Shown piece by piece: positions 29,669-36,324 of a DNA stretch of 36,324 nucleotides. This stretch comes from DATFXM01 sp035315885 (lineage in GTDB: Bacteria; Acidobacteriota; Blastocatellia; UBA7656). Each line of letters starts with the position of its first letter. Within the stretch, counting starts at the first letter, position 1. The position numbers were made by a program, and so were the translations under genes. The notes under the pieces are model-generated. The model searched no databases and was not told the DNA's origin. It saw only the letters and a program-made list of their open reading frames with translations. The stretch covers positions 1 through 36,324 of the forward strand of contig DATFXM010000138.1 in assembly GCA_035315885.1 (NCBI GenBank), read 5' to 3'.

Positions 29669-32107
29669 ATGCTCAAAGTAGTTCTGGTACTTCTGATCTC
29701 AGCAACAACGATCACGCAAGCGCCGGCCGACGGTACCACGCCGGCGGACAACCCCACGCAGTCCACCGTAGGCATCGTCCAGGGACAGGTCACAGACCCA
29801 AGCGGCGCCGCTGTCATCGCCGCTAACGTCACGCTGCAAAACTCGATCACCAACTACAAGGTAACCGCTAAGACTGACGACACCGGTTCCTTCAAATTCC
29901 AAAATATCCCCTTCAATAACTACCGGCTGACCGTAGAAGCCGTCGACTTTCAAAACTCAGAGCAGACCGTCGACGTGCACAGCGCCGTACCCATTCAATT
30001 AACCGTGCAGCTCGCGGTCAAGAACCTCTCGGCCGAAGTGAACGTCACCGCCGACGATACGCATATGATCGAAGCAGATCGGACTGGAGCTGACACCGAT
30101 CTGAACTCTCCCTTGCTGTTGAAATCACTTGGAGCCGCTCCTTCACGCGGACTCCAGAAGATGGTCGAATCAGCCCCGGGCGTGGTGGCTGACGACAACG
30201 GAAGAATTCATCCTCGAGGATCGGAATCGAACGTACAGACCGTCATTAATGGGGTCCCGGTCACCGAGAACATGTCGGCAATCTTTTCCACTTCAATCGA
30301 TCCGAGGACCGCGTCTCACGTTGAAGTGCTGACCGGCGGCATACCGGCGGAGTTCGGGGATAAGCTGGGCGCGGTCGTGAACGTGAATACGAAATCCGGT
30401 CTCGACATGCCAATCTCCGGATCAATAACCGGGAACGTAGGCAGTTTTGTCACCGGTGATGTGGCAGCCGATTTCGGCGGTCACGTGAATAAGTTCGGGT
30501 GGTTTACAGCGTTTTCGGGTACGACGTCGCACCGTTATCTCGATCCTCCCACGATCGAGAACTTTCACAACGTTGGCCGCACAGCCGGAAATCTGACAAC
30601 GATCGACTACAACGCGACTTCAAAGGACCTGCTTAAGGCTACGTTGATTTTCGGCGGCGCGAACTTTGAGGTGCCCAATCGTCTCGAACAGGAAATCGCC
30701 GGGCAGGATCAACGCCAGCAGCAACGAAACCAGTCGTACTTTCTTTCGTGGCAGCATCTGTTCAGCCAGACGACCGTGGCAAACTTTGCCGTGTTCTACC
30801 GCACGTCCAGTGCGAAGTTGAACTCCAATCCAGAGTCGACTCCCGTCGTGGCCTTTCAGGACCGAACTCTGACCAATTGGGGGTTCATCGGCTCTTACTC
30901 CTATGCCGGTCACGGACATACGCTGAAGGCCGGGATTCAATTTACTCGGACCCCGATACGTGAGAACTTCTCGTTCTATCCGACTGACCCGACATTCTTC
31001 CCGCCGATCGAGGATTCTCAAGGAAACGTTTTCCCCAATCCGGTTCTTGCCTTTTCGGCTGCAAACCCGTTCGTGTTCAGCGACAGGCGCACTGGGCGAA
31101 CGTGGTCGGGCTACGTTCAGGATCGTTTCTCTCCATTCAAGAATTTCACGATTGATGCGGGTCTGCGATTCGATGACTACAAACTGCTCGTGCACAAGCA
31201 CGAGTTCAGTCCTCGAATCGGAATCGCGTACCTCTTCCCGGCCACTCAGACGGTAATACGCGCTTCCTACAATCGGCTGTTTCAACCGCCCCCGGCCGAA
31301 AACCTGCTGCTGGCGAGCTCTGAACAGGCAGCCGCGCTTTCCCCGCTCGCGGTGACAACCGGTCAGTCCGGCGTGAAGCCGATCCTGCCCGACGAGGAGC
31401 ACGTGTTCGAGTTCGGTGTGCAGCAGCAGTTGACGCGCTTTGGGCGGCTGACCGTCTCCGCTTACAACAAACAGATCAGAAATTTCTCGGACAAAGATCA
31501 GTTTTTTGATACAGGTGTGATCTTCCCGATCTCGATCTTCGCCGGCCGCGTAAACGGTATCGAAGCGAGGCTGGACACCGCCGAGTGGCACGGTCTCTCG
31601 GGGTACTTGAGTTACGCGAACTCGCGATCGTTCGGCATCACTCCGATAAATGGCGGACTGTTTTTGGGGGAGTCAGTTACGTCGCTGGAGAATCCCGGTC
31701 TGAGATTTCCAAACGATCATGACCAGCGGAATTCAGGCCAGTTTGGAGTGAACTACACGAACAAGAGGACAGGCTGGTGGGCTGCGTTCGGCGGCCGCTA
31801 CGATTCTGGAGTGCCGGTCGATGTCGAGCCGGGGACGACGCTGGGAGAGTTCGTCGCCGAAGGCTTCGACCCGCGACTGTTTGACTTGATTGACTTTCAG
31901 CGAGGACGCGTCAAACCTCGAACTATTCTCAATTTCTCAACGGGTGTTGACCTCTTCCAAAAGGAACGTGTATCAATGTCGACGGCGCTGGACATTCAGA
32001 ATCTGACTGACCGGCTGTTTGTTTATAACTTTGAGAGCGTCTTCTCGGGGACGCACATCGGGCCTCCACGGCAGTGGGGCGGTCGACTGACGCTCAAGTT
32101 TAAGTAA
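29669..32107 (+). CDS. TonB-dependent receptor with carboxypeptidase-regulatory-like domain
   Basis: The 812-aa outer-membrane beta-barrel has a signal peptide (about 1-18) and a carboxypeptidase-regulatory-like beta-sandwich (about 35-115: GIVQGQVTDPSGAAVIAANVTL, FKFQNIPFNNYRLTVEA). A plug domain follows (about 150-250: VQTVINGVPV, VEVLTGGIPAEFGDKLGAVVNVNTKSG), then the barrel, ending with aromatic/basic WGGRLTLKFK. It is shorter than the roughly 1000-residue Oar-like proteins common in acidobacteria. The ligand is unknown; the adjacent His/Cys-rich protein makes a metal or metal complex a reasonable guess. ATG 29669 has GAGGAGG (29657-29663) 5 nt upstream. The stop TAA is followed at once by GTGCTGA repeats. 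Confidence 0.93.
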   Translation: MLKVVLVLLISATTITQAPADGTTPADNPTQSTVGIVQGQVTDPSGAAVIAANVTLQNSITNYKVTAKTDDTGSFKFQNIPFNNYRLTVEAVDFQNSEQTVDVHSAVPIQLTVQLAVKNLSAEVNVTADDTHMIEADRTGADTDLNSPLLLKSLGAAPSRGLQKMVESAPGVVADDNGRIHPRGSESNVQTVINGVPVTENMSAIFSTSIDPRTASHVEVLTGGIPAEFGDKLGAVVNVNTKSGLDMPISGSITGNVGSFVTGDVAADFGGHVNKFGWFTAFSGTTSHRYLDPPTIENFHNVGRTAGNLTTIDYNATSKDLLKATLIFGGANFEVPNRLEQEIAGQDQRQQQRNQSYFLSWQHLFSQTTVANFAVFYRTSSAKLNSNPESTPVVAFQDRTLTNWGFIGSYSYAGHGHTLKAGIQFTRTPIRENFSFYPTDPTFFPPIEDSQGNVFPNPVLAFSAANPFVFSDRRTGRTWSGYVQDRFSPFKNFTIDAGLRFDDYKLLVHKHEFSPRIGIAYLFPATQTVIRASYNRLFQPPPAENLLLASSEQAAALSPLAVTTGQSGVKPILPDEEHVFEFGVQQQLTRFGRLTVSAYNKQIRNFSDKDQFFDTGVIFPISIFAGRVNGIEARLDTAEWHGLSGYLSYANSRSFGITPINGGLFLGESVTSLENPGLRFPNDHDQRNSGQFGVNYTNKRTGWWAAFGGRYDSGVPVDVEPGTTLGEFVAEGFDPRLFDLIDFQRGRVKPRTILNFSTGVDLFQKERVSMSTALDIQNLTDRLFVYNFESVFSGTHIGPPRQWGGRLTLKFK

Positions 32108-32219
32108 GTGCTGAGTGCTGAGTCGACAACCCCGACGGGGTTGTCTCGAACGACCAGCATCCGATAGCGAAACGGGACGCAACCCCTTCGGGGCTGATAC
32201 TCAGAACTCTCTTCCCTCA
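32108..32219. repeat. Composite repeat block after the TonB receptor
   Basis: The left arm is GTGCTGA twice (32108-32121), touching the TAA stop. Two palindrome-family copies follow: CAACCCCGACGGGGTTG (about 32128-32144) and GCAACCCCTTCGGGGC (about 32179-32194). They are separated by a linker CGAACGACCAGCATCCGATAG that recurs in variant form at 26608 and 35839. The right arm is ACTCAGA, ACTCTCT, TCCCTCA (32199-32219). Confidence 0.88.
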
Positions 32220-32306
32220 GAGGGTCATGCGTATAGATGATTAGGTTCGTTCTAAGATTGCGACTTGCAAGGAATTGAGGAGGTTGCCGGTAGCTGAAGC
32301 TCGGGT

Positions 32307-32909
32307 ATGCTTTCGTTTTTGATCTCCTACTTCAAGCAGTATGGCTACTGGGTCGTGCTGTTGGGAGTCATGCTTGAGAACGCCGGACTTCCGGTGCCCG
32401 GCGAGACGGTCCTGCTCGCCGCCGGCTTCTTTGCATCGCAAGGTCATTTTCAGCTTCTGCTCGTTATGCTCGTAGCCGCAGTCGGTGCAGTCCTGGGTGA
32501 CAACGCGGGGTACTACATCGGGCGAAGAGTAGGACGCGCCGCGCTGGCCCGATGGGGTCGATACGGTGGCTTGACCACTCGTAGACTGGAACGCTTCGAC
32601 AAGTTCTTTCACCAGCACGGCGACAAGACGATCCTGGTCGCCCGCTTTATCACCGGGCTCAGAGTATTTGCCGCGCTCCTCGCCGGCGCGGCTCATATGC
32701 CCTGGCGCACCTTTGCCTTGTACAACATGCTGGGCGCGATTCTTTGGTCCGTAGCGATCTCGCTTGCCGGCTTCTTCTTCGGTCACAGTTGGAACCTCCT
32801 TGAACAGTGGGTCGGTCGAGCCGGTCTGATCGCGCTTGCTCTTGTCGTCGCCGGACTGGTGATTGCTTTCGTGATTAAGCGACGAAGGGCCGCCGCCGCA
32901 GAAGCTTGA
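32307..32909 (+). CDS. DedA-family membrane protein
   Basis: The 200-aa DedA/SNARE-associated protein has an N-terminal re-entrant motif (E-N-A-GLPVPGE, 24-33), GAVLGDNAGYYIGRRVGR (60-77) and the signature VARFITGLRVFAALLAGAAHMPWRTF (111-136). About five hydrophobic segments are seen. The family includes undecaprenyl-phosphate and other lipid translocases of the inner membrane, so lipid-carrier recycling is a plausible role; the exact substrate is inferred only at family level. ATG 32307 has no close ribosome site (a GAGGAGG at about 32277-32283 is too far upstream). The C-terminus is basic (KRRRAAAAEA). Confidence 0.93.
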   Translation: MLSFLISYFKQYGYWVVLLGVMLENAGLPVPGETVLLAAGFFASQGHFQLLLVMLVAAVGAVLGDNAGYYIGRRVGRAALARWGRYGGLTTRRLERFDKFFHQHGDKTILVARFITGLRVFAALLAGAAHMPWRTFALYNMLGAILWSVAISLAGFFFGHSWNLLEQWVGRAGLIALALVVAGLVIAFVIKRRRAAAAEA

Positions 32910-32958
32910 TCATCACCAGTCAGCATCAACCGTTCACCCGTTCAAGTCACAGCTCGAA

Positions 32959-33756
32959 ATGTCCCTCCCCGAGGATATTGAACTACACCGCGACCGAATG
33001 TGGCGCCGGACTCCGGAGCTGAGAGTCGAAACAGCTTTCGAGGCCGAAGCGCTTGTCGAGGAGATAGGCTTTTGCGCCACCCTCACCGACGCCCGAAAAC
33101 CTGGACCATCCCTTTACGTCGCGGTCTGCGGCAGGCGCGACGCTTATATGCCCCGCAACGTTCAGAAGGATCCCGAGGCAAGCCTTGCGTGGTACATCAA
33201 GGACGATGTGATGCGGCGCGGCCGCGTGTACTATGCGAAGCTGGTCAAATCGCGCTCAACTCTGATTGCCCGCCGCCTGGTTCCCCACTTCAACGTACTG
33301 TGGGGCGTGAAACGAAACCGGGAAGGCCAACTGCTGAGCCCTCACGCACGCGCGGTCCTCAAGGTGTTGCGCGTGGAATGGGAGATGGCCACCGCAGATT
33401 TGAGAGGTGCCTCAGGCGTTCGCGATCGAGCGAAGTTTACTCGCGCGATCGATGAGCTCCAGAAGGCGATGAAGGTGATTCCAGGGGACGTAATGTACAA
33501 GCCGTTCACTTACATCTGGACGCTCGCGGAAGCGAGGTTCGCCGAAGAGATGTCGATCAAAGCAACCAGAGAGGAGGCATTGGCTGAGATAGCGCGCGCA
33601 TTCTTGACCGGCGCTGGTTTGACGCTGCGAGGAGAGCTATCGAGGGTAACGGGCCTGTCGCGGCCAGATGCAGGACGGGGTAACCGAGCGCTTGTGACCG
33701 AGGGATTTGCGAATCGCGCTGAAGAAGGCGTATACAAGTTAAGCAATCTGGAGTGA
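32959..33756 (+). CDS. Uncharacterised protein with C-terminal winged-helix-like segment
   Basis: I do not recognise this 265-aa soluble protein with confidence. The N-terminal half is Arg-rich and mixed alpha/beta (CATLTDARKPGPSLYVAVCGRRDAYMP, SLAWYIKDDVMRRGRVYYAKLVKSR). The C-terminal 60 residues (EALAEIARAFLTGAGLTLRGELSRVTGLSRPDAGRGNRALVTEGFA) look like a winged helix. The overall layout is reminiscent of AlkZ/YcaQ-related glycosylase-like proteins, but the similarity is only impressionistic. No signal peptide or membrane segment is seen. It lies 49 bp after dedA with no repeat or terminator between, so the two may share a transcript. Confidence 0.8.
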   Translation: MSLPEDIELHRDRMWRRTPELRVETAFEAEALVEEIGFCATLTDARKPGPSLYVAVCGRRDAYMPRNVQKDPEASLAWYIKDDVMRRGRVYYAKLVKSRSTLIARRLVPHFNVLWGVKRNREGQLLSPHARAVLKVLRVEWEMATADLRGASGVRDRAKFTRAIDELQKAMKVIPGDVMYKPFTYIWTLAEARFAEEMSIKATREEALAEIARAFLTGAGLTLRGELSRVTGLSRPDAGRGNRALVTEGFANRAEEGVYKLSNLE

Positions 33757-33770
33757 CCGCTCGTACGCGT

Positions 33771-33798
33771 TTGTAATCCGACTCGACGAGGATATAAT
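33771..33798 (+). promoter_or_regulatory. Predicted sigma70-type promoter of the glycosylasparaginase unit
   Basis: TTGTAA (33771-33776; 4 of 6) is followed after 16 nt by a perfect TATAAT (33793-33798). It lies 31 bp before the ATG at 33830, and a strong ribosome site is in between. Confidence 0.6.
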
Positions 33799-33829
33799 CC
33801 GCTACCAATTCCGAGGAGGAGGACTCAAT

Positions 33830-34993
33830 ATGACAAGAAAAATCAAGCGCCGGGACTTCGTGCGTAGCGGCGCCGCAGCAGGCCTTGTTGCCGCGGCTGG
33901 AAAAACGTCGCCCGGTTCGCCGGTGATCCTGATTCCCTCCGCCGTAAAGCCGGTGGTGATCTCGTCGGCGAACGGCAACCACTACAAGAACGGTGGCACC
34001 CAGACGTGCGTTGAGAAGGCGTTCAGCATGATCACCTCCGGATCAGATGTGCTGGATGCGGTTATCGCAGGAGTGAATATCGTAGAGCTGGATCCGCTCG
34101 ACGACAGTGTCGGGTACGGCGGTTTGCCGAATGCCGACGGTGTCGTGCAACTGGATTCAAGCTGCATGCATGGTCCGAAGAAAAGAGCGGGCGCGGTGGC
34201 CGCGATAGAAGGTGTGCGGACGCCGTCGCAGGTTGCGCGAGCGGTAATGGAATTCACCGACCACCACTTGATCGTCGGCAAAGGCGCACAGACTTTTGCC
34301 CGGGACATGGGTTTCAAGATCGAAGACGACCTGAACACCGAAAACTCGCGGAAGAAGTGGCTTCAGTGGAAGCGTCGCACCGATCCTCTGCACTATCTCG
34401 ATCCGGCAAAACGTGCGGCAGCAGAACGACAGGTGGTGCGGGAGATGATTGCTGAGGGACTGCTGCGCCCTGATCACATCTACGGGACCATCAATTGCGA
34501 CGGCATCAACTCGAAGGGCGAGATCTGTGGGGTTACGACCACTAGTGGTCTAGCGTGGAAGATTCCCGGTCGTGTAGGGGATTCGCCAATTCTGGGCGCA
34601 GGTCTGTATGTGGATGGTGACATCGGAGCCGCCGGCTCAACCGGAAGGGGCGAAGCAAATCTGTACGGACTCTGCTCGTTCCTGATCATCGAGAACCTGA
34701 GGCGCGGCATGCATCCCAAGGATGCGGGGATGGATGCTTTGCGAAGAATCAAATCCAACACCATCGAGCAGCGGCTGAGAAAAAAGAACGGCGATCCAAA
34801 CTTCAACGTCAATTTTTATATTCTGAATGCGAAGGGTGAACACACAGGCGTTTCGCTGTTCGGAGAAGAAGCCGATAGTCGGGAATGGAAAGGGCCCGCT
34901 GACACCAGGTACTCGCGATATGCTTATTGCGACGAGAACGGGCCGCGAACCGTTCACTGCGAGAGCCTCTTGCCGGGGCCCCCTGTGGACTGA
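33830..34993 (+). CDS. Tat-exported N4-(beta-N-acetylglucosaminyl)-L-asparaginase (glycosylasparaginase family)
   Basis: The 387-aa Ntn-hydrolase is of the asparaginase-2/glycosylasparaginase family, which cleaves the Asn-GlcNAc bond of glycoproteins or related beta-aspartyl amides. The twin-arginine signal KRRDFVRSGAAAGLVAAAG (6-24) predicts export of the folded enzyme. The autocleavage and nucleophile position is T220 in HIYGTINCDGI. The substrate-binding RVGDSP (R248, D251) and GSTGRGEANL motifs are present. The CVEKA, DVLDAVIAGVNIVELDPLDDSVGYGGLPN region is typical of the alpha chain. ATG 33830 is preceded by a strong GAGGAGGAGG site. An SDR gene starts 6 bp after its stop, so the two form an operon. 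Confidence 0.93.
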   Translation: MTRKIKRRDFVRSGAAAGLVAAAGKTSPGSPVILIPSAVKPVVISSANGNHYKNGGTQTCVEKAFSMITSGSDVLDAVIAGVNIVELDPLDDSVGYGGLPNADGVVQLDSSCMHGPKKRAGAVAAIEGVRTPSQVARAVMEFTDHHLIVGKGAQTFARDMGFKIEDDLNTENSRKKWLQWKRRTDPLHYLDPAKRAAAERQVVREMIAEGLLRPDHIYGTINCDGINSKGEICGVTTTSGLAWKIPGRVGDSPILGAGLYVDGDIGAAGSTGRGEANLYGLCSFLIIENLRRGMHPKDAGMDALRRIKSNTIEQRLRKKNGDPNFNVNFYILNAKGEHTGVSLFGEEADSREWKGPADTRYSRYAYCDENGPRTVHCESLLPGPPVD

Positions 34994-34999
34994 ACAACG

Positions 35000-35773
35000 A
35001 TGAAACTCGAGGGCAAAGTAGCAGTGGTAACCGGGGCCGCGCGGGGAATTGGGCGCGCGCTCTCGATTCGTTTTGCGGCAGAGAAGGCGCTTGGCGTTGT
35101 CGTTGCCGACCAGGACTACAGCGATGCTGCAGGTGTAGCCGATCAAATCGGCGGCTTGGCGGTCAAGGCAGACGTCAGCGTAGAGTGGGATGTGATTCGG
35201 CTGGTCGAGCAGGCGAGAGAGAAGTTCGGCCGCATCGACCTGTTCTGTTCGAACGCCGGAATCTCGGGGAAGGCGGGAGGCATAGAGGTAGCCAACGAGG
35301 ATTGGCAAAAGATCTGGGACGTAAACGTGATGGCGCACATCTACGCCGCGCGTGCTGTGTTACCGGAGATGCTGGCTCGCGGAGACGGTTATCTGTTGAG
35401 CACGGCTTCTGCAGCCGGTTTGCTGACTACGATCGGAGCGGCTCCGTATTCGGTGACCAAGCATGCGGCATTAGCATTCTCCGAATGGCTTGCGATCACT
35501 TATGGCGACTCGGGGATAAAAGTATCGTGCTTATGTCCACAGGGCGTTAAGACGCGAATGCTGGACGAGTCGCTGAGCGGGGCGGGGCCGATATTGAGGG
35601 AGGGTGCCATCGAGCCCGAAGAGGTTGCCGATGCTGTTGTAAAGGGGCTTGCGGACGAGACGTTTTTGATACTGCCTCATCCCGAAGTGCGCGAGTATTT
35701 TTTGCGCAAGGCTACGGACTACGATCGCTGGATCCGCGGTATGCGTCGTCTGAAGAGAAGTATTGAGGGATAG
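35000..35773 (+). CDS. Short-chain dehydrogenase/reductase
   Basis: The 257-aa classical SDR has the cofactor motif TGAARGIG (11-18), an NNAG-equivalent SNAG (84-87) and the catalytic S137 with Y150-S-V-T-K154. D37 after the second strand (VVVADQD) suggests a preference for NAD(H). The C-terminal basic helix (RKATDYDRWIRGMRRLKRSIEG) is somewhat unusual. The substrate is unknown. No ribosome site is visible before ATG 35000, so it is probably translated by coupling with the asparaginase gene that ends 6 bp upstream. The stop TAG shares its G with the first GTGCTGA repeat word. Confidence 0.93.
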   Translation: MKLEGKVAVVTGAARGIGRALSIRFAAEKALGVVVADQDYSDAAGVADQIGGLAVKADVSVEWDVIRLVEQAREKFGRIDLFCSNAGISGKAGGIEVANEDWQKIWDVNVMAHIYAARAVLPEMLARGDGYLLSTASAAGLLTTIGAAPYSVTKHAALAFSEWLAITYGDSGIKVSCLCPQGVKTRMLDESLSGAGPILREGAIEPEEVADAVVKGLADETFLILPHPEVREYFLRKATDYDRWIRGMRRLKRSIEG

Positions 35774-36030
35774 TGCTGAGTTCCAACCCCGAAGGGGTTG
35801 CGTCGGCGCGTCAATTCGTCGCAACCTGCGACATCTATTCGAATCATCCGATCGCCAAACGGTGACGCAACCCCTTCAGGGTTGGAGCCCCAAATCGCCA
35901 TTTCCCAGGGTAGCCGGGGACGGCAACCCTGGGCTGTGGGGCGCAACCCCTTCAGGGTTGGAACCCAAAATCGCCATTTCTGAGTGCTGAGTGCTGAGTG
36001 TCGACCCTATAGGGTTCGGCACAAGACATG
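35773..36030. repeat. Composite repeat block after the SDR gene
   Basis: One GTGCTGA (35773-35779) overlaps the stop codon. Palindrome-family copies follow at about 35784-35800 (CAACCCCGAAGGGGTTG), 35868-35885 and 35943-35961 (both CAACCCCTTCAGGGTTGGA type). Two copies are followed by CCCAAAATCGCCATTTC or a close variant (35888 and 35964). A heptamer run GTGCTGA twice (35984-35997) leads into GTCGACCCTATAGGGTTCGGCACAAGACAT, the same junction as at 12434. Confidence 0.9.
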
Positions 36031-36316
36031 AGCCCGCGGAGCGGGCGACAGAATGTAGCCCCCGGTGAGTCCGCGAACCGGGGGTAAGACGACCAACAAC
36101 GACCGGAGCCCGCGCAGCGGGCGACAGAACGCTATCCCCCGGTGAGTCCGCGAACCGGGGGTAATCGCACCAATAGAGACGCTAGCCCGCGCAGCGGGCG
36201 ACAGAATGTAGCCCCCGGTGAGTCCGCGAACCGGGGGTAGTCGCACCAATAGAGACGCGAGCCCGCGCAGCGGGCGACAGAACGCTATCCCCCGGTGAGT
36301 CCGCGAAGCGGGGGCC
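36031..36316 (+). repeat. Tandem array of double-hairpin repeat (family A), 4 units
   Basis: Units start at 36031, 36107, 36184 and 36260 (spacing 76, 77, 76 bp). Linkers alternate GAATGTAGC, GAACGCTATC, GAATGTAGC, GAACGCTATC, so the real period is a dimer of about 153 bp. The inter-hairpin spacers are similar to each other (TCGCACCAATAGAGACG type). The window ends just past the fourth unit. Confidence 0.95.
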
Positions 36317-36324
36317 TCGTCATT

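Noticed and set aside
35763..35990. Plus-strand ORFs of 61-75 aa after the SDR gene
   Set aside because: They translate CAACCCC palindromes and heptamers; no family features or ribosome site.
36007..36249. 80-aa minus-strand ORF with repeating PPVRGLTGGYILSP peptide
   Set aside because: It is a translation of the double-hairpin DNA repeat, has no ribosome site, and the same peptide would appear at every copy of the repeat.
36031..36316. CRISPR-like array of regularly spaced repeats
   Set aside because: Repeat units are 76-77 bp with two hairpins, the intervening sequences are nearly identical to each other rather than unique spacers, and no cas gene is present.

Overview
The window looks like chromosomal housekeeping DNA from a moderately GC-rich, diderm bacterium, most likely an acidobacterium (Blastocatellia-like soil lineage). 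This is an inference. It rests on the mix of a TonB receptor with an N-terminal carboxypeptidase-regulatory-like domain, a DUF1800 exported protein, the pheT-zapA and ileS-lspA-lgt-rluD clusters, an ECF42/DGPF pair and very repeat-rich intergenic DNA. No 16S gene or other formal marker is present. No rRNA, tRNA, transposase, phage gene or CRISPR array was found. Both window edges lie inside the same type of repeat array, as expected for a contig that broke at repeats.

Layout. 1-341: three tandem double-hairpin repeats, then a 7-bp-period array running up to pheT. 342-3188: a pheT (short form), coiled-coil ZapB-like and zapA unit. 3282-4082: SAM hydroxide adenosyltransferase. 4289-5428: citrate synthase. 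5676-6778: YtxH-like and DUF948/YtxG-like envelope stress proteins ending at a strong terminator. 7026-12412: ileS, lspA, lgt, rluD, which combine translation with lipoprotein maturation. 12766-14497 (minus): DGPF/YCII protein and ECF42-type sigma factor. 14767-16173 (minus): miaB. 16413-17741: secreted HExxH protein. 17943-20516: a class A beta-lactamase-like domain fused to an amidohydrolase. 20643-22013: APC amino-acid permease. 22418-24634: FecR/DUF6600 membrane-anchored protein with a strong terminator. 24726-26442 (minus): Gfo/Idh/MocA dehydrogenase plus rhodanese. 26708-28852 (minus): DUF1800 protein. 29135-32107: small His/Cys-rich exported protein and TonB-dependent receptor. 32307-32909: DedA. 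32959-33756: unknown protein. 33830-35773: Tat-exported glycosylasparaginase and an SDR. 35774-36324: another large repeat block.

The most unusual content is intergenic. At least ten gaps hold tandem arrays with a strict 7-bp period built from unrelated words (GTGCTGA, TTCTGAG, GTAGGCA, TTTAGGG, TTACTAT). Three more hold arrays with an 8-bp period (GCGAAGGG, GATGAGGG, GACGCGGG). Arrays usually occur as an inverted pair around a core, and the core may contain two further families: a double hairpin of about 76 bp and a CAACCCC/GGGGTTG palindrome. The arms start at, or within a few bases of, stop codons. In at least five genes (citrate synthase, rluD, miaB, the fusion hydrolase, the permease) the repeat itself supplies the stop codon, and in rluD and miaB it adds a C-terminal tail. 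I consider this modular 3'-end repeat system the main candidate for something poorly described. It resembles in period the heptameric STRR sequences known from cyanobacteria, but differs in its words and its gene-end placement.
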